A stretch of DNA of 64,000 nucleotides, taken from the NCBI RefSeq assembly GCF_007097395.1, contig NZ_VKDC01000011.1:62001-126000 (forward strand). The letters are read 5' to 3'. The notes beneath the pieces were generated by a model. That model did not search any database. It had not been told where the DNA came from and was given only the letters and a program-made list of their open reading frames with translations. Shown one piece after another: positions 19,601 through 28,980 of the stretch. Made by a program: the position numbers and the translations under genes. The first letter of the stretch is position 1; each line of letters begins with the position of its first letter. This DNA is from Fulvivirga sp. M361. GTDB taxonomy: Bacteria; Bacteroidota; Bacteroidia; Cytophagales; Cyclobacteriaceae.

Positions 19601-20180
19601 CCAGATCACCGTCAAGGTCGTAATCCAGGAATGCCGTGTGCGTTGTAAAACCATCATCACTAAGTCCAAATAAGTCAGGCACTCTCTCAAATTGCACATC
19701 AGCATTTTTCTGACTTTTATTCAGGAATAGAATATTCTGACATCCATTTTTGCAGTTCACGCCTACACTCAGGTATAGGTCCTGCCATCCGTCTGCATTT
19801 ATATCTACTACTGAAACACCCACTACCCATTCTTTCGTGGCAGTATTTGATGTTTCAGTGATATCAGCAAAAGTAAGATCGCCTTTGTTGAGGTAAAGTC
19901 TACTGGAGACCATATTACCTCCAAAGAAAATATCAGGAAGACCATCATTATTAAAATCACCTATACCCACCCCGGCCCCGTTATACACATCATAATTACT
20001 GACTATATTTAGTTCGTCATTTTCCGTGATCAGGTTATTGAAATCAATGCCAGTCGAATTTGATGGTTTAAGAATAAAGAGCGTATCCTCCTCCTGCTTC
20101 CGCCATTCATTACATCCTGAAATGATAAAAGCTAACAGAATAATCAAAATTGATGATATGTTTACTCCGGACTTGATCAT
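16623..20180 (-). CDS. FG-GAP (VCBS) repeat lipoprotein with ASPIC/UnbV domain, copy 2
   Basis: A 1185-aa lipoprotein with lipobox IISGC (Cys23). It carries many FG-GAP/VCBS calcium-binding blade motifs of the form D-x-(N/D)-x-DG-x-x-D (for example DFNNDGLPDIFF and DYDKDGDIDLFI), arranged as beta-propellers on both sides of an ASPIC/UnbV domain at about 500-590 (GLGTKIYVHSKG, YGSTVDATVHFGLG, VTWPGSKSE). This CRTAC1-like family is common next to SusC/SusD genes in Bacteroidota; its role is probably substrate capture or surface display, not proven. It is a paralogue of the preceding 1122-aa gene, and the two overlap by 4 bp (ATGA), so they are probably made together. Confidence 0.9.
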   Translation of the reverse strand: MIKSGVNISSILIILLAFIISGCNEWRKQEEDTLFILKPSNSTGIDFNNLITENDELNIVSNYDVYNGAGVGIGDFNNDGLPDIFFGGNMVSSRLYLNKGDLTFADITETSNTATKEWVVGVSVVDINADGWQDLYLSVGVNCKNGCQNILFLNKSQKNADVQFERVPDLFGLSDDGFTTHTAFLDYDLDGDLDAYLIKNKVDLFSKVVAAPKNSSMIAGRTRDLLYRNNGLGENGYPVFMDASQEAGIIADGWSLGVAINDVNGDGWPDIYVSNDFFSDDLLYINQKNGKFLEQGKKYLKHATENAMGVDMADINNDGWPDIMTLDMLPQNNQRQKATLLPMNYNLYSRMQQLGYLPQFMRNTLQLNNGISPGQELLPFSEIGQMAGVYQTDWSWAPLMADFDNDGLKDIFISNGFVKNVTDMDFVNYYRGDEGANETAKSKNLAEVYNNMDGIYVPNYMYKNEGGLRFTDHSSLWGILEPSFSNGAAFVDLDKDGDLDLIVNNINDVAHVYENTLDTSKKHFIQVRLEGPEMNPMGLGTKIYVHSKGKLQYHYQSLYRGYGSTVDATVHFGLGTSEVIDSISVTWPGSKSEVLRNVRSDQLITIDHKNGAPNPEHAITPSHTFHMKEMTGDIGLSFTHQENEFVDFNIQPLLLKMHSKLGPSLAVGDVNGDDLDDFFVGGASGFFGKFFIQQQSGQFEEHDLQYDQPLEDTGSLLFDFDNDDDLDLYVTTGGSSFPFQLGMYEDRLYINDGQGGFIKSKGILPQINMSGSSVSGADYDKDGDIDLFIAGRVMPGYYPLRPHSYLLENEDGKFKQGQTFRDVGMVSSALWTDFDNDGWQDIIIVGEWMPVTCLRNNYGEFEKLDNTSIGLMNTNGWWNSIASGDFDNDMDTDYILGNFGENTRYNATPDQPMKLYGKDIDNNGTVDPIISQYHPDENGDRKAFPLHTRDAIVSQLPHIKRNFGTYKSFGKAEFNTLFPQDQLKGALMCYADNLSSLYVENLGGSKFRVRKLPAPAQISPVTGIQVYDINYDGNLDVLIQGNDYSTELIGGIQDASLGLVLEGDGNGNFSPVPPRFSGLLLDGDRRALSMIHINGKPALISTENSGQLTFYSLSDNVGNLHVNVKSEDSYALIRFKNGKTRKEEFHFGEGYLSQSSQDFYINSDSVEAIEIFDRGINLRTVPISN

Positions 20181-23100
20181 TGAGTTTCACTCAGTATTTG
20201 AAGTTTATCATTGTTTTTGGCGACTACGTATAGGGTGTTTGAAGCTCCTTTAAGTGAAACAATCCCCCTTACATCACCTTTAACCAGCACTCCTAGCTGT
20301 TCTCTTGACACTGGCGTAAATTCTCCCGTTCCTTTGCCAAGAAATAACTCTCCTGCACCGGCGTCAGATTGACCGAACTCAGCTCTGAATGGAAAGAAAT
20401 TACCTGCTATAAATACATCAAGGTTACCATCTTCATTAAAATCATCTATCACTATTCCATGAACTACTGAAAACTGAGCATTTACCGGAAGGAGGGACAG
20501 TTTGAATTTATGGTCTCCCAGGTTTTCAAGTAAACTGGTTTCTGTGGTAAACACTTCATAAACTGAGCTTTCTTTAAGCAATTCAGCACCAACGATATCT
20601 TCCATCCGGGCATCCGCAAAATCTGCGTATTTGAGGAATTTTTTTGATATATAGTTCATTTGCGAGGTTAACTCATCTTTAGAGTGAACAGGATATGATA
20701 CTCCGTCATAGTACATACATAAGATCGGGTCAACCCTTCCGTCTGTGTTAAAGTCGAATGTGTACAATTGAAGCGGTTCAGATGCCGAACATTTGATTTG
20801 AGTATTTCTCCCCAGGTTCCCCACTATGAAGTCAATATCACCGTCATTATCAAAATCACCGGCTTCAATTTTTTTCCAAAACCCATTTGATTTTTTAAGG
20901 CTTAACGGATCGAGTTTTTCCAAAACTCCTTCATGATTTTTATATATTGTTATTGGCATCCAATCACCGATCACCACTAAGTCCAACCAAGAGTCATTGT
21001 CAATATCAACCCAACTGGCATCTCTTACCAAACCCAGGTCTTGAAACAAATTGCCCTGATCGCCACTCAGCAAGTTGAATCTTATCTCTGATGTTCCATC
21101 AGAGCCTGTATCATTTATTAAAAGTGTACTACTTGTGGCCATTGGGTAACGGCCCGGAATACTGCCTCCACCAAGGAAAAGATCAACATCACCATCTTTA
21201 TCATAATCCGCTGATGCTATAGCACCTGTATTGATCATATGCCTTGGGAGAGCATGCTCTATTTTATTGAAACGCCCTGCACCCATATTACGATAAATTC
21301 GTGCCTGGAAAGCTCGTGGGTTCCGGAACTCATTACCTCCGCTGGCTACATATAAATCCGGTTTACCATCTCCATCAGCATCTAAAAATTCACAGGCCAC
21401 ATCTTCAAATAAACTGTCCATCTGCCAGGGGTGTTGTATACTCTCTGTAAACCCATTCAATGTTTGCAAAAACAATCTTCCTGCTTGCCCACTGGCCCCT
21501 CCTACAAAAAAATCTTCTAATCCATCATCATTCACATCAGCCCTGGTTAAACATGGCCCCAGCCGTGATTGCTGGCTGATTAAAAGCGGTTCATATTTAA
21601 AGTCCACAAAGTCATTTTCGGTGTGGGTGAATCCCAGATTAAGCCGATCAGAAATATCAGAAAAAAACGGTGTGCGTTTATTAGTACTTACTCCCCTGGC
21701 CCTGCTTGCTTTGGATTGCTCACCTGTAAACACCTGGTTAGAGGTTATATTTTGAGAGACTGTCACCAGGCTATCAGGGCCCGGCCATAGTATCCTGATT
21801 TCATGCACTATAGAATCAACCCCTAATCCAAAATGGATCATATTATCTACGGAAGATTGATACCCACGTACCGGATATGCCTCCCTGTATTGCTGATGAT
21901 TCTGGCTTTTTACATAAATTTTAGCCCCTAAACCAAACGGATTCTTATTATCCCCCTTGAGCCTGACCATAAGGTAATGGGTGTTGGCAGAAGTATTTTC
22001 ATATACTCCAACCGGCTCATGTATATTGCTTACTATGAGGTCCAGGTCTCCGTCATTGTCCAGGTCGGCATAAGCGGCGCCTGTCGATACTATTAGCTCC
22101 TTAAACCCCCAATCAACGGTCATATCACTGAACTCAAGACCATTGGTATTCCTGAAAATATAGTTGCTTATTTTTGTTGAAGGCATCTTTTGTACCAATT
22201 CCTTCAAGGGCATATTTTTCCTGTAGGAATCTGTTGTTGAAATATCCCGCCCTTGCGATCTTGCCTCTTCCATGGCCTCGGCTACCTCATAGTTGAGAAA
22301 GTCCATATTGGTGTAGTCTCGCACATAACCGTTTGAAACAAAAAGATCCTTTAGTCCATCGTTATCATAGTCAGCCAGAAGGGCGCTCCAGCTCCAATCC
22401 GTATTTGATACTCCGGCCAACTGACCTATTTCACTAAAAACCGGATTGTCATCCAAGCCTGCTCCAATATTAAGGTGAAGCATGTTTCGCATATTTTGAT
22501 GATGATAACCTACCCGGACAGCCAGCTGATATTTATCGTATTCATCGGGGCCTTTTAGTAGTTTCAGGCGGTGATTGTCTTTTGGCAGCATGTCAAGTGT
22601 CATGACATCAGGGCGAAAATCATTATTGATATCCGCGATATCCAGGCCCATGGAAAATTTAGAAAGATGATCGAATGCTTTATTAGTAATGTCTAAGAAA
22701 GTCCCGTCTTTGTTATTGAGGTATAAATAATCTTTTTCCTCATAATCATTAGTGACATATACATCCGGCCAATGGTCAAGATTAATGTCGCTGACAACAA
22801 TCCCAAGACCAAAATTGATACCTCCTCCAAAAATTCCTGCTTCGGCACTTACATCGACGAACCTGTTATCGTCATTTCTGTACAGCCTATTACCAAACTC
22901 TGGATGCCGTGTACTTCTCAATTTATCTACATTCGCATAGGAAGAATAAACTATCCTGGCGTGGTTAAGTAAAAACATATCCAAGTCACCATCCAGATCA
23001 TAGTCAAAAAATGCGGCCTGTGTAGAAAGTGTTCCCTGTGCATCCAGTCCAAAGTGTTGTGCTTGTTCCGAAAAAACAGGTATTCCATTTTTATCCAAGC

Positions 23101-23545
23101 CCTGATTAATAAACAATTCATTGGCCCTGTCTTCTGTAGACCCTGAGTGACAAACGTATATATCGAGTAGTCCATCACCATTTACATCGGCAACACTTAC
23201 ACCGGTAGTCCAGGTTTTTCGCCCTGCTACACCAGCCTGTGACGTGATGTCCTCAAAACGCATATCACCTCGGTTAAGGTAGAGTTTGTTTTCTACGACG
23301 TTCCCTGTCAGATAAATATCCGGTAACCGATCGTTATTGAAATCACCTATTCCTACTCCCCCACCGTTGTATAGGTATTCATAGGACATGACATTGAGTT
23401 CCTGATCTTCCTCAAATGTATTATTGAATGAGATACCAGTAGTTGAGCTATTTAGTTTTACGAAAAGAGTATCGTGACCTTTTTCCTCCCCACAAGAGAA
23501 AAGTAGCGTTATTGAGAACAAAAAAAAGATACGCCTTATACACAT
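20177..23545 (-). CDS. FG-GAP (VCBS) repeat lipoprotein with ASPIC/UnbV domain, copy 1
   Basis: A 1122-aa lipoprotein with lipobox LLFSC (Cys18). The layout matches its downstream neighbour: N-terminal FG-GAP propeller (DFNNDRLPDIYLTGN), central ASPIC/UnbV domain (GLGAKIYVKSQN, VDNMIHFGLG, ILWPGPDSL) and a C-terminal propeller. It lacks the roughly 60-residue C-terminal extension of copy 2. It sits directly downstream of SusD but is separated from it by a strong hairpin, so it may be expressed at a lower level than SusC/SusD. Tandem duplication with retained synteny suggests the two form a pair or bind different parts of one substrate. Confidence 0.9.
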   Translation of the reverse strand: MCIRRIFFLFSITLLFSCGEEKGHDTLFVKLNSSTTGISFNNTFEEDQELNVMSYEYLYNGGGVGIGDFNNDRLPDIYLTGNVVENKLYLNRGDMRFEDITSQAGVAGRKTWTTGVSVADVNGDGLLDIYVCHSGSTEDRANELFINQGLDKNGIPVFSEQAQHFGLDAQGTLSTQAAFFDYDLDGDLDMFLLNHARIVYSSYANVDKLRSTRHPEFGNRLYRNDDNRFVDVSAEAGIFGGGINFGLGIVVSDINLDHWPDVYVTNDYEEKDYLYLNNKDGTFLDITNKAFDHLSKFSMGLDIADINNDFRPDVMTLDMLPKDNHRLKLLKGPDEYDKYQLAVRVGYHHQNMRNMLHLNIGAGLDDNPVFSEIGQLAGVSNTDWSWSALLADYDNDGLKDLFVSNGYVRDYTNMDFLNYEVAEAMEEARSQGRDISTTDSYRKNMPLKELVQKMPSTKISNYIFRNTNGLEFSDMTVDWGFKELIVSTGAAYADLDNDGDLDLIVSNIHEPVGVYENTSANTHYLMVRLKGDNKNPFGLGAKIYVKSQNHQQYREAYPVRGYQSSVDNMIHFGLGVDSIVHEIRILWPGPDSLVTVSQNITSNQVFTGEQSKASRARGVSTNKRTPFFSDISDRLNLGFTHTENDFVDFKYEPLLISQQSRLGPCLTRADVNDDGLEDFFVGGASGQAGRLFLQTLNGFTESIQHPWQMDSLFEDVACEFLDADGDGKPDLYVASGGNEFRNPRAFQARIYRNMGAGRFNKIEHALPRHMINTGAIASADYDKDGDVDLFLGGGSIPGRYPMATSSTLLINDTGSDGTSEIRFNLLSGDQGNLFQDLGLVRDASWVDIDNDSWLDLVVIGDWMPITIYKNHEGVLEKLDPLSLKKSNGFWKKIEAGDFDNDGDIDFIVGNLGRNTQIKCSASEPLQLYTFDFNTDGRVDPILCMYYDGVSYPVHSKDELTSQMNYISKKFLKYADFADARMEDIVGAELLKESSVYEVFTTETSLLENLGDHKFKLSLLPVNAQFSVVHGIVIDDFNEDGNLDVFIAGNFFPFRAEFGQSDAGAGELFLGKGTGEFTPVSREQLGVLVKGDVRGIVSLKGASNTLYVVAKNNDKLQILSETQ

Positions 23546-23574
23546 ACAAAAAAACAGCTACTACAAAAACAAAA

Positions 23575-23608
23575 GAGTAACCTGATCATTAAAATGATCA
23601 GGTTACTC
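23575..23608 (-). terminator. Intra-operon intrinsic terminator or attenuator
   Basis: GAGTAACCTGATCATT (23575-23590) and its exact reverse complement (23593-23608) form a perfect 16-bp stem with a 2-nt centre. Reading the minus strand, the stem is followed at once by TTTTGTTTTTG. It lies 22 bp after the SusD stop and 30 bp before the lipoprotein start. It has the form of a rho-independent terminator acting only in the direction of the operon. Partial read-through would give high SusC/SusD and lower downstream expression. Confidence 0.75.
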
Positions 23609-23630
23609 CAAAAAGATCATAATTAGAAAA

Positions 23631-25394
23631 CTACCACCCCGGATTCTGCGGTAACAGGTTCGGGTTTTTATCTATTTCGGCCTGGGGAACGGGAAAGAAG
23701 TAACGTTTATCATCCCAGGTTCTGTCTCTGCCAGGGAGATCAAATTCAGAGTAGGTAAATCCCGCACCGCCATCTATTCTATACGGAGACTGATTGTTTT
23801 CCCGGTCCAGGTTATAATTCTGAGCCTGGGCCAAATCCACAGGAAGCGCCCTATGCCCACGCATGGGTGAATTCAAATAGACCGGTGCAAGCTTCCACCG
23901 TTTAAGGTCGAATAATCTATGTTCCTCAAATGCCAGTTCAACCCTACGTTCGTTGATAATTTTGTCGCGCATATCGGTCTGTGACAATCCAACGGTAAGA
24001 TCAGGCTGCCCTGCCCTGGTACGGACTTGATTGATAGCGTCATACACAGCTGCGTCGGGGCCTGAAGCTTCATTTCTGGCCTCTGCAAACATGAGTAGGA
24101 TATCTGCGTAGCGGATAAAGACATCGTTGCCATCATCTCCTTGGTTCACGAGGGCATTTGTATTTAACTCCTCATTTTGAATTTTACGCCCCAAACCATA
24201 ACCTGTGGTGATCTTATTTCCGGCACCGGGTAAATCAATGGCATGCTGGCCGTCATCGGTCAATTGTTCAAAAGTGTCGTCATCATCATTCCAGATCTCC
24301 ACCCTAAACCCTTTATATATCTGTCCATTATAAATTACTGTTGCCTCCAGGCGTTTATCACGGTTTTCATAGGGGCGATTGGGATCATAAATAGAAAGTG
24401 GGTCTGTAATAGTACGTCCGTCTGTAGTTTCAAATGAGTTAACCAACTCCGCTGTTGGGAATAACCCTCCCCAGCCACCACCATCTGGTCCGGCATCTGC
24501 TATTTCCCACATGTAAGAGGTATTGGTAGTCCTGTTAGGTGCAGAAAACTGCCTGTCCCAAATGATCTCTGCATTCCCTTTGTCCCTGATGACCCTGGCA
24601 AAATCCGAATGCAGGCTATAGGCATTTAAATCAATCACTGCTTTGGCTGCATCTGCTGCGGCTGTCCATCTTGCAGCATCGCCTCCAGGTGTATGTAATG
24701 GACTGGCCAGGTAGAGTAAGGCCTTTGCTTTTACAGCCATGGCTGCTCCCTTTGTAGCCCTCCCTGACTTCACATCCGGATTCGGCAAGTCCGGAATGGC
24801 TAAATCCATTTCAGAGACAATAAAACTAATCACGTCCTCAAAGCTGCTACGGCTCACAAGCAAATCATCATTCAGTGTATACTCCCGGTCAATGATAGGC
24901 ACATCCCCAAAAAACTTGGCTAATTCAAAATGTGTAAACGCACGTAAAAACCTGGCTTCTGCCTTCATTTGAGCATTGATATCGGGATCATTTGTGGGTA
25001 CTTCATCCACTCTGTCAATCAACACACTAGCCTTTCGAATTAACGAATATCCTTCTCGCCATTGTTCCGAAAAATGAGCATCTGATGATGGCGTGATGGT
25101 GTTTTTAAGATAATTTTGAATGAATGCGTCCAGCTTTCCGTCACAATCATCCGAAGCGCAATCGAGTGATGAAAAACTTCTCGACCATTCATTGCCCTGA
25201 GGCTGGTCCAGCCGGGCTCTACTCGACAGCAGGTTTCCATAAATACTATTGAGAAATAAGTCAACCAATATTGGATCATCCCAAACCGCACTTTCATCCA
25301 GTCTGTTTAACGGTTCCTGGTCCAGGAAATCATCATTACAGGATAATGCCAGAACGGTACATAAAAAAAGTAAAGTATGTAGTATTTTTTTCAT
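23631..25394 (-). CDS. SusD/RagB-like substrate-binding lipoprotein
   Basis: A 587-aa SusD-family lipoprotein. The signal (MKKILHTLLFLCTVL) ends in lipobox LALSC with Cys19, followed by NDDFLDQEPLNR, the standard mature SusD start. TPR-like helices follow, with ARFLRAFTHFELAKFFGDVPII and AKALLYLASPLHT, and the conserved C-terminal ERRVELAFEEHRLFDLKRWK and RTWDDKRYFFPVPQAEIDKNPNL. It starts 11 bp after the SusC stop and should form the SusC/SusD importer. Length and motifs are usual for the RagB/SusD family. Confidence 0.95.
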   Translation of the reverse strand: MKKILHTLLFLCTVLALSCNDDFLDQEPLNRLDESAVWDDPILVDLFLNSIYGNLLSSRARLDQPQGNEWSRSFSSLDCASDDCDGKLDAFIQNYLKNTITPSSDAHFSEQWREGYSLIRKASVLIDRVDEVPTNDPDINAQMKAEARFLRAFTHFELAKFFGDVPIIDREYTLNDDLLVSRSSFEDVISFIVSEMDLAIPDLPNPDVKSGRATKGAAMAVKAKALLYLASPLHTPGGDAARWTAAADAAKAVIDLNAYSLHSDFARVIRDKGNAEIIWDRQFSAPNRTTNTSYMWEIADAGPDGGGWGGLFPTAELVNSFETTDGRTITDPLSIYDPNRPYENRDKRLEATVIYNGQIYKGFRVEIWNDDDDTFEQLTDDGQHAIDLPGAGNKITTGYGLGRKIQNEELNTNALVNQGDDGNDVFIRYADILLMFAEARNEASGPDAAVYDAINQVRTRAGQPDLTVGLSQTDMRDKIINERRVELAFEEHRLFDLKRWKLAPVYLNSPMRGHRALPVDLAQAQNYNLDRENNQSPYRIDGGAGFTYSEFDLPGRDRTWDDKRYFFPVPQAEIDKNPNLLPQNPGW

Positions 25395-25405
25395 CTCTTC
25401 AAAAT

Positions 25406-28400
25406 TTAAAACTGAATACTGGCTCCAAAATTCACTACTTTCATTTGTGGAAAATACCGTCCGTCTGCGTTGGAATTTTCAGGATCACCAAACATATCGG
25501 TAAAGGTCAAAAGGTTTTGACCCGAGATATAAACGCGCATGGCATTAGCCGAAATTTTCGCTACCAGGTTTTGAGGAAGGGAATAACCAAGTTCAACATT
25601 TCTCAGCCTCAGGTACGAAGCATCCTGCAACCAAAAACTCGACTGTTGATCAGCATTCTGTCCTGGGTTGACCAAAATCCTGGGCATACCTCCACCTGTA
25701 TTTTCAGGTGTCCATCTGTCAAGCCATTCCTCTGCAGCGTTACCCCCATTAAAGAACGCCCCTATAGCCTGTTGTGTCAGATATTGATCCACTCTTGAAG
25801 CCCCTTGAAACAAGAAACTGAGGTCAAGACCTTTATAACTTACACCTCCTGTAATGCCATAGACCAACTCGGGGATATTACTTCTGCCAATAGGCCCACG
25901 GTCCTCATCATTAATGATGTTATCATTGTTAAGGTCTTTGTACCGGATATCTCCCGGAAAAATGCCTGAAGAACCATCAGGGCCTGTAGTACCTCCTAAT
26001 GCTGTTTGGTCGGGAGCATTGTCAATCTCTTCCTGATTTTGGAATATACCTATGGCCTCATAGCCAAAAAATTGGTTTAAGGATCTGTTTTCTCTTGATA
26101 ATCGGTCCGGAACACTTTCTGCTTCTTCCAGGTTTATCACTTTGTTCCGGGCGTAGGTAACATTACCCCCAATGTTATATTGGAGGTCTCCGATTTTCCT
26201 TTTATGTGTTAAAATTACTTCAATGCCCCTGTTATGGACTTCACCCAGATTTTCAGCGGGAAGTATCGCTCCAAAAGTCTGAGGTACTGCGAGGTCTCGT
26301 CTGGCGAGAATGTCTGTCCTGACATCGTAAAAATAGTCTACATCCAGCGATAGTAATCCGTTGAAAAAGTCACTTTCCAATCCAACATTAAATTTCGCCA
26401 CAGATTCCCAGGTTACATTCGGATTAGCAATAGCACTGGGAGTAAGTGCAGGAACCAGTTCGGAAACGCCATCGTTTAAAAACGAATAGTCTCCCAAAAT
26501 ACCATCTACAGCGGTAAATGAGGCAAAATAAAGGAACCTGGAGGTTTGATTGTTTATCACTAAATTATCATTTCCAACCACCCCGTAAGACGCTCTCAGT
26601 TTCAAAAAATCAAGCCAGGAAACACCTTTCATAAAATCTTCAGAAGATACTACCCAACCTGCGGCAACGGCAGGGAAGAGGCCAAATCGTTCTCCTGACG
26701 GGAAATTTTCCGAGCCATCATACCGGAAACTAAACTCGAATAAATACTTTGAACTGAGGTCATAAGTAAAACGACCGACCAACCCTCGCCTGGCAAAATT
26801 CTCTGCTTCTCCGGTATAGGTCTGAGTGGCAATATCCGTGTTGAAAAAAGCATTGTCGATAGCCTCAGCAACGAAGTTTTGGGCAAATCCTGAGAACTGA
26901 TTATTCATGGTTTTTGCCTGTGAATAAATCAACAATCCCGAAACGGAACTATTACCAAAAGAATTTGCATAGTTCAAGTGCAACTCGGGTGTAAACCGTT
27001 GGCTTTGGTTAAACGACTCCCTCAACGTAGGGGGCCTAAAGGGAGTGGGTTGTCCCTGAGGTGTGAACTCTATCACCCCGGTATTCCAATTTTTTGATGA
27101 CGTATAGGACCTGTCATAAGCAACTACTCCTTTCACCTTTAACCCCTCAATGGGCAGCTCTTGCTCCAAAGACAGTTTACCCAGAAAAACGGTTTGACTG
27201 GAACGATTGTAGCCATTTTCATCGGTGATGCCGGCTACTGTGTTCTGGTATGGACTTGTTAATCTGAAGGTGCCGTCTTCGTTATAGGGACTGACAATTG
27301 GAATATTTCTCAGCAACCCAAAGAATAAATTATCGGTAGTTATATCAGGTTGTTCCGTATTTTCTAATCTGCCTGATAAATCCATTGACAATTTGGCGGT
27401 ACTGGTTACCTGGGCATCAATATTTGAACGAATATTGTATCGCTTAAAATTATTATTATCATATAACCCATCCTGATCCAGGTAACCCGCAGATACAAAA
27501 TAACTTATATTCTCTGTACCCCCACTCACGTTCATATTATGCTGGTTCATGGTACCATGATCATTAAGGGTTATGTCATACCAGTCCGTATCGGGGAAGT
27601 TGAAAGGATCATCTCCGTCAATATGACTCTGTATTCTATCGTCATCAAAAAGTATTGCACCACCGGCATTTACCGAAGCCTCATTTTGTAATCTCAGGTA
27701 ATCTGCTGCCCCAACATATTCAGGTAGACGTGCCGGAGATTGGAAACCCAGGTTATAGCTATAGCTAAACCTTGTCTTGCCACTTGCACCTCGTCTGGTA
27801 GTCACCAGTATCACGCCGTTACCGGCCCTGGATCCAAATACAGCGGCCCCGGCATCTTTAAGCACATTTACAGACTCAATCTCATTTGGGTCCAATTGCG
27901 TGAAATCTGATTGACTCCTGGGGATACCGTCAATTACAAACAATGGCCCGGCATCTCCGGGAGTACCAATTCCACGGATAAAGATATTGGCATCGTCCTG
28001 CCCCGGCTCACCACTTCTTTGCGTAGTAATAATACCCGGAAGGTTACCCACCAAGGCATTGCTAAGGCTGGCAACAGGTGCCTTCTTTAATTTATCTCCA
28101 CTAATAGAAGCAACTGAGCCCGTCACATTGACCTTTTTCTGAACACCATACCCAACTACGACTACTTCTGTTAATGTTGCAACATCTGGCAATAAGCTTA
28201 CATCTACCTGTGTCCTGTTAGCTAAAGGAATTTCCTGTGTGAGATAGCCAAGAAATGAGACGGATAAAACAGCATTCTCATTTGAAACTGTAAGCGTGTA
28301 ATTCCCTTCTACATCTGTCGTAGTCCCATTTGTAGTTCCTTTTTCCAGCACAGTTGCTCCGGGAAGGATACTACCATTCTCATCGGTAACTTTTCCCGAA

Positions 28401-28897
28401 ACCGTGAGGTCAACCGCCTGTTCAAACACCAGAGGCTGTGTAATGGATGATCCGGCCATACTTGTCTCACCTGACGCTGATGTATCAGCGTCAGACCGAC
28501 GCCCCAGATCAAGCGTACCTTTTCTTTTAAGTTTTTTCACATTCTTCTTTGAGTCACTTGTGGCATAGACCACATAGTGCTTGCCATCTATCTTGTCAAA
28601 TAGAAGATCATAGGGTTTCAATACTTTTCTCAGTAATTCATCGGCATTGTCACCTTCCAACTCCATTTCTACTACCTTGCCGTCTACGGCATCCAGGTTG
28701 TAGGCAAATTTGATGTCAAATCGCTCACCTATTTGTTTAAGAACATCATTAAGAGGTTGTGCTTTTTGCATTTCCGGTTTGGCATTAAGCGACGGGCTGG
28801 GTCTAACGGAAGCAAAGCTCTGTGCATCAATTTGCATCGTAGAAAAGAAAATTAATACCAACAGGATCTTACCAGAACGTTGTAAGTGTTTGTTCAT
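25406..28897 (-). CDS. SusC/RagA-type TonB-dependent outer-membrane receptor with STN domain
   Basis: A 1163-aa receptor. A signal peptide spans about 1-26, an STN domain about 42-112 (QPLNDVLKQIGERFDIKF), a carboxypeptidase-regulatory-like domain about 165-235 (VSGKVTDENGSILPGATV), and a plug with VVVGYGVQKKVNVTGSV, FIRGIGTPGDAG and PLFVIDGIPRS, followed by the barrel. The STN domain links it to the FecR/sigma pair encoded upstream. Between STN and the next domain is a roughly 35-residue polar linker rich in K, S and D. The substrate is unknown; the partner beta-helix/CBM6 protein suggests a polysaccharide. Confidence 0.95.
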   Translation of the reverse strand: MNKHLQRSGKILLVLIFFSTMQIDAQSFASVRPSPSLNAKPEMQKAQPLNDVLKQIGERFDIKFAYNLDAVDGKVVEMELEGDNADELLRKVLKPYDLLFDKIDGKHYVVYATSDSKKNVKKLKRKGTLDLGRRSDADTSASGETSMAGSSITQPLVFEQAVDLTVSGKVTDENGSILPGATVLEKGTTNGTTTDVEGNYTLTVSNENAVLSVSFLGYLTQEIPLANRTQVDVSLLPDVATLTEVVVVGYGVQKKVNVTGSVASISGDKLKKAPVASLSNALVGNLPGIITTQRSGEPGQDDANIFIRGIGTPGDAGPLFVIDGIPRSQSDFTQLDPNEIESVNVLKDAGAAVFGSRAGNGVILVTTRRGASGKTRFSYSYNLGFQSPARLPEYVGAADYLRLQNEASVNAGGAILFDDDRIQSHIDGDDPFNFPDTDWYDITLNDHGTMNQHNMNVSGGTENISYFVSAGYLDQDGLYDNNNFKRYNIRSNIDAQVTSTAKLSMDLSGRLENTEQPDITTDNLFFGLLRNIPIVSPYNEDGTFRLTSPYQNTVAGITDENGYNRSSQTVFLGKLSLEQELPIEGLKVKGVVAYDRSYTSSKNWNTGVIEFTPQGQPTPFRPPTLRESFNQSQRFTPELHLNYANSFGNSSVSGLLIYSQAKTMNNQFSGFAQNFVAEAIDNAFFNTDIATQTYTGEAENFARRGLVGRFTYDLSSKYLFEFSFRYDGSENFPSGERFGLFPAVAAGWVVSSEDFMKGVSWLDFLKLRASYGVVGNDNLVINNQTSRFLYFASFTAVDGILGDYSFLNDGVSELVPALTPSAIANPNVTWESVAKFNVGLESDFFNGLLSLDVDYFYDVRTDILARRDLAVPQTFGAILPAENLGEVHNRGIEVILTHKRKIGDLQYNIGGNVTYARNKVINLEEAESVPDRLSRENRSLNQFFGYEAIGIFQNQEEIDNAPDQTALGGTTGPDGSSGIFPGDIRYKDLNNDNIINDEDRGPIGRSNIPELVYGITGGVSYKGLDLSFLFQGASRVDQYLTQQAIGAFFNGGNAAEEWLDRWTPENTGGGMPRILVNPGQNADQQSSFWLQDASYLRLRNVELGYSLPQNLVAKISANAMRVYISGQNLLTFTDMFGDPENSNADGRYFPQMKVVNFGASIQF

Positions 28898-28980
28898 AGA
28901 TTTAATTTTAGGTTTAACATGGATAATCCTGTCAGTCTCGATGCGTCCAAGCGAAGTGGATTGACAGGGTTATTTCTTTA

